Shown in pieces: positions 37,596 to 46,656 of a DNA stretch of 64,000 bases (position 1 is its first letter; each line of letters starts with the position of its first letter). The notes under the pieces were generated by a model that saw only the letters and a program-made list of their open reading frames with translations, was not told the origin of the DNA and did no database searches. This stretch comes from an uncultured Eubacteriales bacterium (GTDB lineage Bacteria; Bacillota; Clostridia; Peptostreptococcales; Anaerovoracaceae): positions 124,001 through 188,000 of the forward strand of contig CASDYG010000003.1 of assembly GCA_949285555.1 (NCBI GenBank), read 5' to 3'. A program made the position numbers and the translations under genes.

Positions 37596-37683
37596 GGCGG
37601 AAGCGGTGGGATTCGAACCCACGAGCCCGTGAGGGCTACCTGATTTCGAGTCAGGCTCGTTATGACCACTTCGATACGCTTCC
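37596..37683 (-). tRNA. tRNA-Ser (CGA)
   Basis: 88-nt class II cloverleaf with encoded CCA. The acceptor is GGAAGCG/CGCTTCC, the anticodon loop CTCGAAA lies between CCTGA and TCAGG, and there is a long variable arm (GCCCTCACGGGC). It lies next to the foreign ATPase gene and to a decayed copy of itself. Confidence 0.94.
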
Positions 37684-37747
37684 ATATTATATTTCTGTGA
37701 TGTTAATTTAAGTAGCTGAACTTAGCTGCCATTTAGCAATTAGATTT

Positions 37748-37795
37748 TGAGTCAGTCCCGCTATGATCACTTCGATAACTCTCTCTATATTCAGC
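37748..37795 (-). pseudogene. Partial, decayed tRNA-Ser copy
   Basis: The bases match the 5' half of the adjacent tRNA-Ser(CGA): GATTTTGAGTCAG against GATTTCGAGTCAG, then CTATGATCACTTCGATA against TTATGACCACTTCGATA. Only the anticodon arm, D arm and the 5' strand of the acceptor are recognisable. The T arm, variable arm and 3' end are absent, and the anticodon would read CAA. Not functional. Confidence 0.7.
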
Positions 37796-37825
37796 CGCCG
37801 TTTTTTCTCCACATTTTTCTGGTGA

Positions 37826-37963
37826 AAAAGGGCTTTGGAAAGAACTGACGAAAAGAACAGTGAACTTATTCAATTTTTTGATCGGGTAAAATCCGCACGG
37901 TTACAAAATCCTGAATGGACTAAACAGACATCTCCCCGCAAGTTTTCGAGTGCTGCACCATAG
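37826..37963 (+). pseudogene. Unrecognised gene remnant, 45 codons
   Basis: An open stretch with protein-like composition and higher GC than its flanks (ERTDEKNSELIQFFDRVKSA, then RLQNPEWTKQTSPRKF), without start codon or ribosome binding site and ending at TAG 37961-37963. It lies in the same decayed patch as the ParA fragment, so it is probably from the same or a similar element. Family not identified. Confidence 0.5.
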
Positions 37964-38609
37964 ACCTCTCAGACAACTCTTCTAATATGGCGTTATCCAA
38001 TCTCAGCTATTGCTAGAAAAAGCATTTTCTATCCACATAGATAACATATACTATAATAACCAAAATTTACATTAAAATCAATCATAGATTAAATTTTAAT
38101 GTTTGATTCGCAATATGCTTATTAAAAAAATCAACAAATCAATCTACATTGCAAATTTTCATTTCACTTTACTTACTTTACTTAATGGAGCTTCATGCAT
38201 AAAAAACTCATTACAACTATTGTGGCCCAGTTTTAGTGACCAGCAAAAACATTTATGAATTAGTTATACCGTTTTAAAAGAAAATATCTTAAAGATAGCA
38301 AAAAAATATATGTGACTGTAAGATTTTTACAGCCTGAGAAAAATAAGAACCCAAAATCTAATGAATGAAGGGTGATATGCTGTATCTTCACTTTAATTAT
38401 GATGTGTTTTATTGCAACACTAATTATACTAATTATAATGAGTTTTACTATGGAATTTTAAACTATGACATTATCAGACTAGCATACGGTTACTTTTAAA
38501 AAATTTAGCAATTATGACTTTTAATCCTTATATATCATTTTAGTATATTTTTGAATGCTAACTGAACTGATAAAAAGTCTATAATTAAATTATCAGGGAG
38601 GTGAATTAG
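37964..38609. other. Nearly empty AT-rich stretch
   Basis: About 650 bp with no recognisable gene apart from the weak 40-codon frame at 38377. A small hairpin CTGTAA-GATTT-TTACAG lies near 38313-38330. It looks like decayed sequence upstream of the gene at 38610. Confidence 0.45.
38377..38499 (+). CDS. Possible 40-aa tyrosine-rich peptide
   Basis: ATG 38377 with GAAGGGTG close upstream opens a 40-codon frame rich in Tyr and Asn (MLYLHFNYDVFYC...). AT-rich sequence makes Tyr/Asn-rich frames by chance, so this is weak; the binding site is the only positive sign. Confidence 0.25.
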   Translation: MLYLHFNYDVFYCNTNYTNYNEFYYGILNYDIIRLAYGYF

Positions 38610-39638
38610 ATGTTTCGGAGGATATTAAAACCTGAGGAGGATGGAAAAAAACAGGAGATAAAATATAACAGGCGAATTGGAGTAATTGGCATTTTCGGAA
38701 GTTCTGGTACATCTACTATCGCAAGCTATTTGGCAAAAAAATACAGTGAAAAATACAAGACGGCATACTATGAACTCATAGACTTTATAAATGATCAAAG
38801 GGTGTTATCGGATAAGCTTCTGGTAAGTCAGCTATTGCAACTTAATAGACGGATTAATTCAGATGAATACTCATATGTACGAGACTTGTGGGATAATACT
38901 GGTATTTGTCAGAACATGAATGTAGCAATGAATATAAACTGGTATACGCTGGTAGAAAGCGATGTAAGGAATATTTTACATAAATTAAGGGAAAATATTA
39001 TAAATAAAGCATCATATGTAGATAAACCATTTAGTGAGGCCAGAATTCACTATGGAAATGAGATCAGCAGCTATATGTGGAGAATACAAAATGATGGTGG
39101 CATAACAGAGTGCATTCCTTGTAATAAACTGTGCGAAACTGGAATGAATGGTCGAAATATGAGTGATGATTATGATAAACTTGATCATAGCAAACTATCG
39201 AATGATAACTATATGGGCATAGGCTTTGAATATGGACAAATCTTTGCAAAGGCTAGGGCAAATGTGGAGATATATGATTTTTCGTATTATATTAATAACA
39301 GTCCATTATTAAATTATTTGAAGCTTTTAGATGAAATATATGTAGTTATTGATCCAAGATATTCCATATTGGTAAAAAGCATTGCCGGAATTGAGTATTT
39401 TCTTGAATTGCGAGAAAAAGGGCTGCCTATAATCTTTGTCGTAAATAAATTAAATGATGGAGTCAACAAGCGAGAATTGAGAAAGTTGCTTGCGGGAGGA
39501 CAGATAATATGGATTAACTTTGCACCACCAAACATGATATACTCTAGCGAACAAAATAGTTGCTTCTTGTGGGAGGAGTGTGAAGATGATATTTTTAAAC
39601 CATTAGATGGCTGCATTATTATGAATCAGACGAGTTAA
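38610..39638 (+). CDS. ParA/MinD-like protein with degenerate P-loop
   Basis: 342 residues of SIMIBI/MinD-like layout but unusual sequence. The P-loop position reads RIGVIGIFGSSGTSTIASYL, with neither the signature lysine nor the GK(T/S) ending. Strands corresponding to the switch II region (NVEIYDFSYYINNS), LLDEIYVVIDPRYSILVKS and the NKxD-like IIFVVNKLNDGV follow. The middle, about residues 90-210, is an unassigned region with a Cys cluster (ECIPCNKLC). AGGGAGGTG precedes the ATG. It lies 113 bp upstream of ftsEX with a weak terminator between. It may be a non-hydrolysing scaffold; function unknown. Confidence 0.75.
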   Translation: MFRRILKPEEDGKKQEIKYNRRIGVIGIFGSSGTSTIASYLAKKYSEKYKTAYYELIDFINDQRVLSDKLLVSQLLQLNRRINSDEYSYVRDLWDNTGICQNMNVAMNINWYTLVESDVRNILHKLRENIINKASYVDKPFSEARIHYGNEISSYMWRIQNDGGITECIPCNKLCETGMNGRNMSDDYDKLDHSKLSNDNYMGIGFEYGQIFAKARANVEIYDFSYYINNSPLLNYLKLLDEIYVVIDPRYSILVKSIAGIEYFLELREKGLPIIFVVNKLNDGVNKRELRKLLAGGQIIWINFAPPNMIYSSEQNSCFLWEECEDDIFKPLDGCIIMNQTS

Positions 39639-39660
39639 GGTAAGCAGCAGATATAATCTG

Positions 39661-39689
39661 AATATTTGTTAAGAAATATTAGCTTTTTT
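39661..39689 (+). terminator. Weak terminator before ftsE
   Basis: AATATTT (39661-39667) pairs with AAATATT (39674-39680), followed by AGC and TTTTTT. The stem is all A-T, so readthrough into ftsE is possible. Confidence 0.45.
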
Positions 39690-39751
39690 CCCCTAAAACT
39701 GTTTAATTTTATAGCACTTTGTGTTAAAATTACTCTATTGGGGGAATAGGG

Positions 39752-40471
39752 ATGATTGTTTTTGAAAATGTGACCAAATACTATAATGGTAATATAGGTC
39801 TTGAGGATGCGAGTATCCAAATTGCAGATGGAGATTTTGTATTCCTGGTAGGGCCTAGTGGTGCCGGTAAGTCCACATTTATCAAGTTGATATTAAAAGA
39901 GATAAATGCAGACTCTGGACGAATTATAGTTGGAGATAAAGATGTGACTGCTTTGTCAAATCGTGAGATTCCAGAGCTTCGTCGCAATATAGGAATTGTA
40001 TTTCAAGATTTTAGACTTCTTCCAAAGAAGACGGTATTTGAAAATGTGGCATTTGCCATGGAAATAATTCATTGCAGTAAAAGTCAGATTCAGAAAAGAG
40101 TGCCACAGATTTTAAATTTAGTAGGCATACCTGACAAGGCTGATAAATACCCGGATGAGCTATCAGCAGGCGAGCAGCAGAGGGTGGCCATAGCTAGAGC
40201 AATTATTAATAGACCTAGCATGCTAATAGCCGATGAGCCTACGGGAAATCTAGATCCGGATACATCAAATGACATCATGGAGCTTTTACACCAAATCAAT
40301 ATGTCTGGTACTACGATTGTAATGGTTACTCATGCAAAAGATATTGTAGATAGAATGAATAAGAGAGTAGTTGCCATTGAATCAGGCCATATTGTTCGTG
40401 ATGATATTGGACAATATGGATATGATGAAGACTGTATTTCATGTCAGGAGGATGCTTTCTTATATGAGTAA
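39752..40471 (+). CDS. ftsE: Cell division ATP-binding protein FtsE
   Basis: ABC ATPase partner of FtsX at the cell membrane; the FtsEX complex activates peptidoglycan hydrolases. 239 residues: Walker A LVGPSGAGKSTFIKLILKEI, Q-loop IVFQDFRLLPKKTVFENV, signature ELSAGEQQRVAIARA, Walker B MLIADEPTGNLDP, H-loop VTHAKDIV. A GGGGGAATAGGG stretch lies before the ATG. Eight nt overlap with ftsX. Confidence 0.97.
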   Translation: MIVFENVTKYYNGNIGLEDASIQIADGDFVFLVGPSGAGKSTFIKLILKEINADSGRIIVGDKDVTALSNREIPELRRNIGIVFQDFRLLPKKTVFENVAFAMEIIHCSKSQIQKRVPQILNLVGIPDKADKYPDELSAGEQQRVAIARAIINRPSMLIADEPTGNLDPDTSNDIMELLHQINMSGTTIVMVTHAKDIVDRMNKRVVAIESGHIVRDDIGQYGYDEDCISCQEDAFLYE

Positions 40472-41354
40472 GATTTTATATACAATTAAACAGGCTTTAC
40501 AGCAATTACTTAGAAACAAGACGATGGGACTCACATCCATTCTTGCCATTATGGCAATGCTGCTCATTTTAGGCTTGTTCTTCGTTATGTCTGTGAATGT
40601 AAATCTTTTTTCTGCCATGATTAGGCAGGACTACAATTATGTTGAGGTTTTCCTGAAGGACGATATAACTCAATCACAGCAAGATAGTATAATAAGTAGC
40701 ATGGAGTCTATAGACGGGGTTAAGGAAGTTAAGTATAGAGATAAGACAGAAGCCATGCAAATTATGAAGAAAAGATGGGGCGATAGTGGATATTTGCTAG
40801 ACTCTCTGGGAGATAATCCTCTTCCAAATTCTGTGCTTGTGAATGTCAAGGATGTAAAAGATGCTACTTATGTGACTGACTCAGCTCTGAAAATGGAGGG
40901 TGTTGAAAGCATAAAGTATTACAAAGATACGGTAGACAAATTAACGAAGGCTACGAATTTCTTGCAACTTGCATCGCTGATAATAATGGCATTTTTGATA
41001 GTGGTATCTGTTGTGGTGGTATCTAATACTATAAAGCTGACGGTTTTTGCCAGATCAAAAGAGATAAGTATAATGAAATATGTAGGTGCTACAAGTTGGT
41101 TTGTACGAGGCCCTTTCCTAGTGGAAGGTATGGCACTTGGTTTTATTGCATCTATGCTCGCATCTTTAATAACGTGGGCAGTTTACAGCAAGGTTGTGGA
41201 TTTTATTGGAGATCAAACAATGACCATACTGTCATCACCTCTTGTATCTCCTGCATATATGGCAGGGAATCTTATGGTTATATTCTTGGCGCTGGGTCTT
41301 TCCGTAGGCTCATGCGGTAGTCTTATTTCTATGAGAAAATTCTTAAATAAATAA
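40464..41354 (+). CDS. ftsX: Cell division protein FtsX
   Basis: Four-TM membrane permease-like subunit, 296 residues. Order: cytoplasmic N-terminus with TM1 (ILAIMAMLLILGLFFVMSVN), an extracellular loop of about 120 residues (YVEVFLKDDITQSQQDSIIS onward) that would contact the hydrolase, then TM2-4. ATG 40464 was chosen because MSKILYTIKQALQQLLRNK is the usual FtsX start; AGGAGG is 12 nt upstream within ftsE. It precedes the EnvC/PcsB-like gene, the known type of partner. Confidence 0.96.
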   Translation: MSKILYTIKQALQQLLRNKTMGLTSILAIMAMLLILGLFFVMSVNVNLFSAMIRQDYNYVEVFLKDDITQSQQDSIISSMESIDGVKEVKYRDKTEAMQIMKKRWGDSGYLLDSLGDNPLPNSVLVNVKDVKDATYVTDSALKMEGVESIKYYKDTVDKLTKATNFLQLASLIIMAFLIVVSVVVVSNTIKLTVFARSKEISIMKYVGATSWFVRGPFLVEGMALGFIASMLASLITWAVYSKVVDFIGDQTMTILSSPLVSPAYMAGNLMVIFLALGLSVGSCGSLISMRKFLNK

Positions 41355-41384
41355 TAAGCTTATTTAATAATTTGGGAGAAAGAA

Positions 41385-42509
41385 ATGGAAACTATTGAGA
41401 CAAAGACAGGTTTAAGGGCTTTAATGCGTAAACTGATACCGTCGATATTGATTCTGTTAATATGCTTTTCTTTTACATCATCATTTACACATGGTACAGA
41501 GCTAACAGATAAGCAAAGCCAGCTTACGGAAGTAAATGACAAGAAGGCACAGGCCAGCAAGGAACTGGAAGAAATTGCTGAAAAAATAAAGAATCAGATG
41601 GAAGTATTATCTGGTATCAACAATGAAATTACGATTAAGGAAAATGAGATTGCCGATTCTGAAGAAAAAATTCAGCAAAAACAGGCTGACATGGAGGAGA
41701 GGCAAAGAAATCTGAATAAAAGACTGCGAACCATGTACAAGAATGGTTCGGTTGGCTTTATTGATGTGCTGTTAGGCTCTAACAATATAAGTGAATTCCT
41801 TTCCAATATTGAGATGATTCAGAGGATCTACAGAAGCGATCAAAATGTCATGGCTTCATTAAAAAAGGATTATCAGGACCTTAAGGCGCAGGAAGAAGCA
41901 CTTATTGCACAGAAGCAGGAGCTTTCAGCAAAGCAGGCTGAAGCAGAAAAGGCGAGAGAAGAGCTTCAGGCAACGCAGGCTTCTGCAAAGAAAAACTTCG
42001 ATGAATTAGAGCAGCAATCTCAAGCATTAGGAAATGAAATCGCTGCATTACAAGCTCAGTATGCACCACCTCCAAGTTCAGGTGGTGGATCGGGTGATTC
42101 AGGCGCTCCAAGTGGTGGAGGAGGCGGTGGATTCATCTGGCCGGTTGTAGGCCCTATTACAAGTGACTACACATATAGGTGGCATCCAATATTCGGATAT
42201 TATCATGGTCATACGGGAATAGATATAGGTGTAGGATATGGTACACCTATCAGAGCTGCTCAAAGTGGTACAGTAATTCTTTCATCTTGGTATGGTGGCT
42301 ATGGAAATGCCGTAGTAATTGCTCATGATAGTAGCCTAAGTACTGTTTATGGACATTGCCAGTCACTTGCAGTTTCAGCAGGACAATATGTAAATCAAGG
42401 CGATGTAATAGCATATGTTGGATCAACAGGATGGTCAACTGGTCCTCACCTGCACTTTGAGGTAAGGGTCAATGGTCAGCATACAAGCCCATGGCCATAT
42501 TTGCCATAA
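41385..42509 (+). CDS. M23 family murein hydrolase (EnvC/PcsB-like), FtsEX partner
   Basis: Secreted or membrane-anchored protein, 374 residues: signal anchor (LIPSILILLICFSFTSSF), then two long coiled-coil stretches to about residue 220 rich in Gln/Glu/Ala, a Gly/Ser/Pro linker, and a C-terminal M23/LytM domain. Zinc ligands are visible in YYHGHTGIDIGVGYGTPIRA and in GPHLHFEVRVNG. The intact HxxxD and HxH motifs mean it may itself cut peptide cross-links, unlike EnvC. Encoded directly after ftsX, so probably activated by FtsEX at division. Confidence 0.94.
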   Translation: METIETKTGLRALMRKLIPSILILLICFSFTSSFTHGTELTDKQSQLTEVNDKKAQASKELEEIAEKIKNQMEVLSGINNEITIKENEIADSEEKIQQKQADMEERQRNLNKRLRTMYKNGSVGFIDVLLGSNNISEFLSNIEMIQRIYRSDQNVMASLKKDYQDLKAQEEALIAQKQELSAKQAEAEKAREELQATQASAKKNFDELEQQSQALGNEIAALQAQYAPPPSSGGGSGDSGAPSGGGGGGFIWPVVGPITSDYTYRWHPIFGYYHGHTGIDIGVGYGTPIRAAQSGTVILSSWYGGYGNAVVIAHDSSLSTVYGHCQSLAVSAGQYVNQGDVIAYVGSTGWSTGPHLHFEVRVNGQHTSPWPYLP

Positions 42510-42598
42510 AGATATAGGCAGCTATATAAGGGACAGGTTGCTTTTGAAATATGAAGCTTTCAAATGATTTTCATACTGTGCCTTAAGAGAAGAGTGAA

Positions 42599-44224
42599 AT
42601 GCGAAAAGAATTATTAGAATTATTAAAGCTAAGAGGTTATAATACTGAGGCTGAGGTGGCAGAATATTTGTCGCCAAAGCCTCAAAAAACATATGATCCA
42701 TTCCTTCTTCATAATATGCGAGAAGGAGTGGATTTAGTCATGTCTGCTATGGATAATGATGAAATGATTTGCATATATGGTGACTATGATGCTGATGGCA
42801 TTACAGCTACCTCTATAATGTTGGAGGTGTTGTCTCATTTTACTAAAAATTTAAGCTACTATATTCCTTCTAGATTCGATGAAGGATATGGCCTGAACAA
42901 AGAGGCTATAAGGAAAATCCATGAAGCAGGGGCAGACCTTATTATTACAGTAGACTGTGGGAGTGTTTCTTACGATGAAGTGGAATATGCCAAGGAACTG
43001 GGTTTAAAGATTATAGTTACAGATCACCACAAGGCAGAAGGACAGATTGCAGATTGCATTTTAATTAACCCCAATCAGCCAGATTGTACATATCCTTTTA
43101 AAGGCCTTGCAGGCTGTGCAGTGGCATTTAAATTTGCGCAGGCATTGGTAAAGGAGCTGGGAGGAGAAAGCTCTATCTATAATGATACATTAGATTTGGT
43201 GACACTGGGAACTGTTGGTGACTTGGTGCCACTAATAGATGAAAATAGAACATTAGTTAAGTATGGGCTAAAATATATAAATGCAGGGAAAAGAGCTAAT
43301 TTAAAGAAATATATTGAGGCTATGGGAATGGTGCTTGGAAATGTAACAGCATCAGAACTTGCATTTAAGATTGTACCTCCAATAAATGCAGCGGGAAGGA
43401 TAAGAGATGCCAGACTGGGAGTTAGGCTGTTTCGTGCAAGGGCTGATGAGGTAGATTCCATCATTGCCAGACTAAAGGAATATAATGATGTAAGAAAGGA
43501 TCTTCAAAGCAAGGTCTTTCAAATGGCAGAAGCAATTATCGAGGAAAGTGAAGAAGAACCAATCATATGCATCTATATTCAAGATGCTCACGAGGGGGTT
43601 ACAGGTATTGCAGCCGGTCGTCTGAAAGAAAAATATAAAAAACCTGCTATAATTATGACAGATAGCGAAGATGGTTTGTATAAGGGAACAGCCAGAAGTG
43701 TACCGGGCCTTGATCTTCATAAACTCCTGTCTTCAGCGGAAGCCTATTTTGAGCGTTTTGGAGGGCATAAGATGGCATGTGGATTTTCCATTTTACCTGA
43801 AAATGTTCAGGCTATGAAAAATGCCATAGGTGATGAGCTTCAGAAAATGATGATGGATGATCCTGATATAGCCAAGGAGCGGATAGTATGGGATCTTGAA
43901 ATACCAATTTCAGGGTTAGACTTATCTATACTGGATGAACTTAAGGCTTTTGAACCATGTGGAAAGGAAAATGAAGAGCCTCTTTTTTACATAGAAGGAC
44001 GGGTAGAAAAGCTTTTTGCGATAGGTAAGGAAGGGAAATTCCGTAGGTTTAACTTAGCAGATTCTAAAGACCGTCAGGTTTCATGTATTAGCTTCTTAGA
44101 CTCTAAGGAGGCTCAATCCATAAGAGATAACAGCTTTGTTAGAGTAATTGGGAAAATACAAGAAAATATATGGAATGGTCAGCGTTATCTTCAGATGGTT
44201 TGTAATCATATAGAATTGAAATAG
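42599..44224 (+). CDS. recJ: Single-stranded-DNA-specific exonuclease RecJ
   Basis: 5'-3' ssDNA exonuclease of the DHH/DHHA1 family, 541 residues. DHH motifs: ICIYGDYDADGITATSIMLE, IITVDCGSVSYDEVEYA, IIVTDHHKAEG, and DLVTLGTVGDLVPL. The DHHA1 part has the glycine-rich FGGHKMACGFSI, and the C-terminal OB-like domain begins near WDLEIPISGLDL. The N-terminus is about 30 residues shorter than in many RecJ proteins; the ATG has only AGAGAAGAG as a binding site. Confidence 0.95.
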   Translation: MRKELLELLKLRGYNTEAEVAEYLSPKPQKTYDPFLLHNMREGVDLVMSAMDNDEMICIYGDYDADGITATSIMLEVLSHFTKNLSYYIPSRFDEGYGLNKEAIRKIHEAGADLIITVDCGSVSYDEVEYAKELGLKIIVTDHHKAEGQIADCILINPNQPDCTYPFKGLAGCAVAFKFAQALVKELGGESSIYNDTLDLVTLGTVGDLVPLIDENRTLVKYGLKYINAGKRANLKKYIEAMGMVLGNVTASELAFKIVPPINAAGRIRDARLGVRLFRARADEVDSIIARLKEYNDVRKDLQSKVFQMAEAIIEESEEEPIICIYIQDAHEGVTGIAAGRLKEKYKKPAIIMTDSEDGLYKGTARSVPGLDLHKLLSSAEAYFERFGGHKMACGFSILPENVQAMKNAIGDELQKMMMDDPDIAKERIVWDLEIPISGLDLSILDELKAFEPCGKENEEPLFYIEGRVEKLFAIGKEGKFRRFNLADSKDRQVSCISFLDSKEAQSIRDNSFVRVIGKIQENIWNGQRYLQMVCNHIELK

Positions 44225-44236
44225 TTGGGATGTGTT

Positions 44237-45358
44237 ATGAAAAAGAAATTTTCATTGGTAGCCTTACTAGTTACACTGTGCGTAGGTATGGTTATAGGTG
44301 GTTTAGCTGTATGGGCTTCTCCATCAGTAATGGGTGGTAAGAGCTATACGAATATGAAAAAGTTAAGACAGATAGAAAGTGATATTGATAAAAGAGGCCT
44401 TTATAAGGCGGATGAAAAGAAGTTTCGTGAAGGTATTCTAAAATCATATGTGAACTCCATGGGTGACGAGTACTCCACATATTTAAATAAAGAAGAAACT
44501 AAGCTGCTTAATTCAGTAATCAGTGGAACTTATGGTGGTATTGGAATTGAATTTAAGCAGGATACCGGAAGCACTGGTGTGGTACTTAAGGTATATAAGG
44601 ATGCTCCAGCGGAAAAGGCAGGAATCTTAGAAGGTGATAGGATATTAAAGGTAGATGGTAAGGAATACCAGGATGCAGACCTTATAGCCAAGGCAATAAG
44701 AGGTGAGGCTGGTACCAAGGTAAAGCTTGTTATACTCAGGAATAATCAGGAGCTAGAAATAGAGATAGTCCGCGCTGAGGTACAGCTACAATCAGTACAG
44801 TCTTCGATAGTAGGAAATATAGGATATATAAAGATATTAACCTTTGAAGAGAATACTTCACAGGAATTTGAAAGAGAGGTCACAAGTCTAAAAGAAAAGG
44901 GTGCCAGCAGTCTAATAATAGACCTTCGTGGAAATGGAGGTGGACTTATGGCTGAAGGTGTTAAAATTGCAGACTATTTATTGCCAGAGGGTATAATTAC
45001 TCGTGTAAAAGATAAAGATGGCCATGAGGAGTTAATAAAATCGGATGAAAAATATCTGAATATGAAGTATGTGATTCTTATTGATGGCAACAGTGCCTCT
45101 ACATCGGAAATCCTAGCATCTGCAATACAGGATAATAAAGGTGGTGCCTTGATAGGCGAAAAATCCTTTGGAAAGGGCATTATACAAAGTATCATTACTT
45201 ATGAGGATGGTACATCTCTAAAATTAACCACACATCAATATTTGTCTCCTAATAAGCACAAGATACACAAGAAAGGAATAACTCCTGATGTTGAAGTGAC
45301 TGGAAAATCTGGGGATACAGATGTACAGCTGCAAAAAGCTATTGAAATGTTGCAATAG
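44237..45358 (+). CDS. S41 family C-terminal processing peptidase (CtpA-like)
   Basis: Secreted or membrane-anchored serine protease, about 373 residues: N-terminal signal segment (LVALLVTLCVGMVIGGLAV), PDZ domain (GGIGIEFKQDTGSTGVVLKV, APAEKAGILEGDRILKVDGK), then the peptidase core with catalytic Ser in DGNSASTSEILASAIQDNKG and Lys in GEKSFGKGIIQS. ATG 44237 is taken as start rather than TTG 44225. Position after FtsEX-M23 and recJ suggests a role in envelope protein turnover at division. Confidence 0.93.
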   Translation: MKKKFSLVALLVTLCVGMVIGGLAVWASPSVMGGKSYTNMKKLRQIESDIDKRGLYKADEKKFREGILKSYVNSMGDEYSTYLNKEETKLLNSVISGTYGGIGIEFKQDTGSTGVVLKVYKDAPAEKAGILEGDRILKVDGKEYQDADLIAKAIRGEAGTKVKLVILRNNQELEIEIVRAEVQLQSVQSSIVGNIGYIKILTFEENTSQEFEREVTSLKEKGASSLIIDLRGNGGGLMAEGVKIADYLLPEGIITRVKDKDGHEELIKSDEKYLNMKYVILIDGNSASTSEILASAIQDNKGGALIGEKSFGKGIIQSIITYEDGTSLKLTTHQYLSPNKHKIHKKGITPDVEVTGKSGDTDVQLQKAIEMLQ

Positions 45359-45446
45359 AAATTAAGATGTTAGTATTTAGCGTGGTAAAGCTTGAAAGAA
45401 AACCCTATTCGTGATATTCTATATCTTACAGTCAAAGGAGATGAAT

Positions 45447-45755
45447 ATGAAATATCAATCTAAGATAGAAAGTCAGTATTTGGATCAGCTTTTTGATGGT
45501 ATTCTTTCGTTGAAAAATAGGGAAGAATGTTATAGGTTTTTTGAGGATGTATGTACCATCAATGAGCTACAGTCAATAGCTCAAAGACTTGAAGTAGCCA
45601 GATTATTAGATAATAGCTATACATATCATGAAATAGAAAAGGATACACAGGCTTCTACTGCTACTATAAGCAGGATTAACAAATGTCTTCTTTATGGAGC
45701 AGATGGATATAAGCTGGTATTAGATAGGTTATATGAGGCGAAGGAAAAGGAATAG
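45447..45755 (+). CDS. YerC/YecD family TrpR-related protein
   Basis: Small DNA-binding protein of the TrpR superfamily, about 102 residues: helical bundle (LDQLFDGILSLKNREECYRF) and HTH region (YTYHEIEKDTQASTATISRI) followed by NKCLLYGADGYKLVLDRL. ATG 45447 has AAAGGAG 6 nt upstream; the ATG at 45441 is too close. Members are known as YerC in Bacillus; the target genes are unknown. A strong terminator follows. Confidence 0.92.
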   Translation: MKYQSKIESQYLDQLFDGILSLKNREECYRFFEDVCTINELQSIAQRLEVARLLDNSYTYHEIEKDTQASTATISRINKCLLYGADGYKLVLDRLYEAKEKE

Positions 45756-45765
45756 TAGACCTATG

Positions 45766-45790
45766 GGAGAAGGGAGGCCTTCTCCTTTTT
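45766..45790 (+). terminator. Terminator after the TrpR-related gene
   Basis: GGAGAAGG (45766-45773) pairs with CCTTCTCC (45778-45785) around GAGG, then TTTTT. The next start codon is only 6 bp further on, so the following gene may be expressed by readthrough or start inside this hairpin context. Confidence 0.85.
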
Positions 45791-45795
45791 AGATT

Positions 45796-46656
45796 ATGAT
45801 AAGAGATTTAGGAATTATTATTGAAAAGCATAAAGAACCCTTGCATAGGGGGCATGGCATAGAGCTTATAAGGTCACATATTCATTCTATATTAGAGAAT
45901 ATGCCTGATTTTAATATTCAAAGCTACTTTTATTTTCTGTTATATGGCAATGACATTTACTTAATAGATGTAAAAATCGAAGAAAATACAGAGGGTTTGA
46001 TAGAAACTGAAAAAAATAACAGTTTTAATACTGTAAGTAGTAAGCTTTATCCGCTAAACGAAACTAACCTTATTTCGCATATGCAAAGGTTATATAATAA
46101 GGATGTCTCATATTACAAATTTGAAGATAGTTTGAAATCTTATTTCCAGGAGCACCCATGCTATAGCATGATTGTATCTTATGATTTATCGAGGCAAGAA
46201 TTCAAGGATAAATTATATATTTCCTTAAGTCACACGGATAGATATTTGCTTATAGCATATAGCGAAATACCCATAGGAGCAGATATAGAACTGCGTTTAC
46301 ACAGAGATAGAATGGATAAACTTGCAAAGAAAATTTTTGATATAAAAGCATATGAGGAATATATAAGACTTGATGCTGGGCAAAAAGAGGAAGTATTTTA
46401 CTCTGGTTGGTGTAAATATGAGGCGATAATAAAGTTGAGAAGTAAGGAGGAAGGCTTAAATAAGCTATCCCATATGGGGGGAGAAGAGGCAACCTTTCAG
46501 TCTGATCCTGCTTTGGAAAGCTGGGAAAAACATAGGAATAAGCCAAATCGAATAAGTGAATATAACAGAGAAACTAGAAGCGAAAGATATAATATAAAGA
46601 GTGTTGAATTTTCCTGCGGTGATTTATTTGGACATATAGTAATGGAGGAGCGATGA
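45796..46656 (+). CDS. 4'-phosphopantetheinyl transferase superfamily protein
   Basis: Sfp-like enzyme that would transfer phosphopantetheine from CoA to carrier proteins. 286 residues. The core motifs are SLSHTDRYLLIAYSEIPIGA followed by DIE (metal-binding DxE) and then YSGWCKYEAIIKLRSKEEGL. In Sfp the second motif is WxxKEA; here the lysine position is Tyr, with Lys one residue earlier, so the motif is slightly off. The N-terminal half is poorly conserved, and the last 60 residues are hydrophilic. The start lies just past a terminator without a clear binding site. Its stop overlaps recX by four bases. Confidence 0.72.
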   Translation: MIRDLGIIIEKHKEPLHRGHGIELIRSHIHSILENMPDFNIQSYFYFLLYGNDIYLIDVKIEENTEGLIETEKNNSFNTVSSKLYPLNETNLISHMQRLYNKDVSYYKFEDSLKSYFQEHPCYSMIVSYDLSRQEFKDKLYISLSHTDRYLLIAYSEIPIGADIELRLHRDRMDKLAKKIFDIKAYEEYIRLDAGQKEEVFYSGWCKYEAIIKLRSKEEGLNKLSHMGGEEATFQSDPALESWEKHRNKPNRISEYNRETRSERYNIKSVEFSCGDLFGHIVMEER

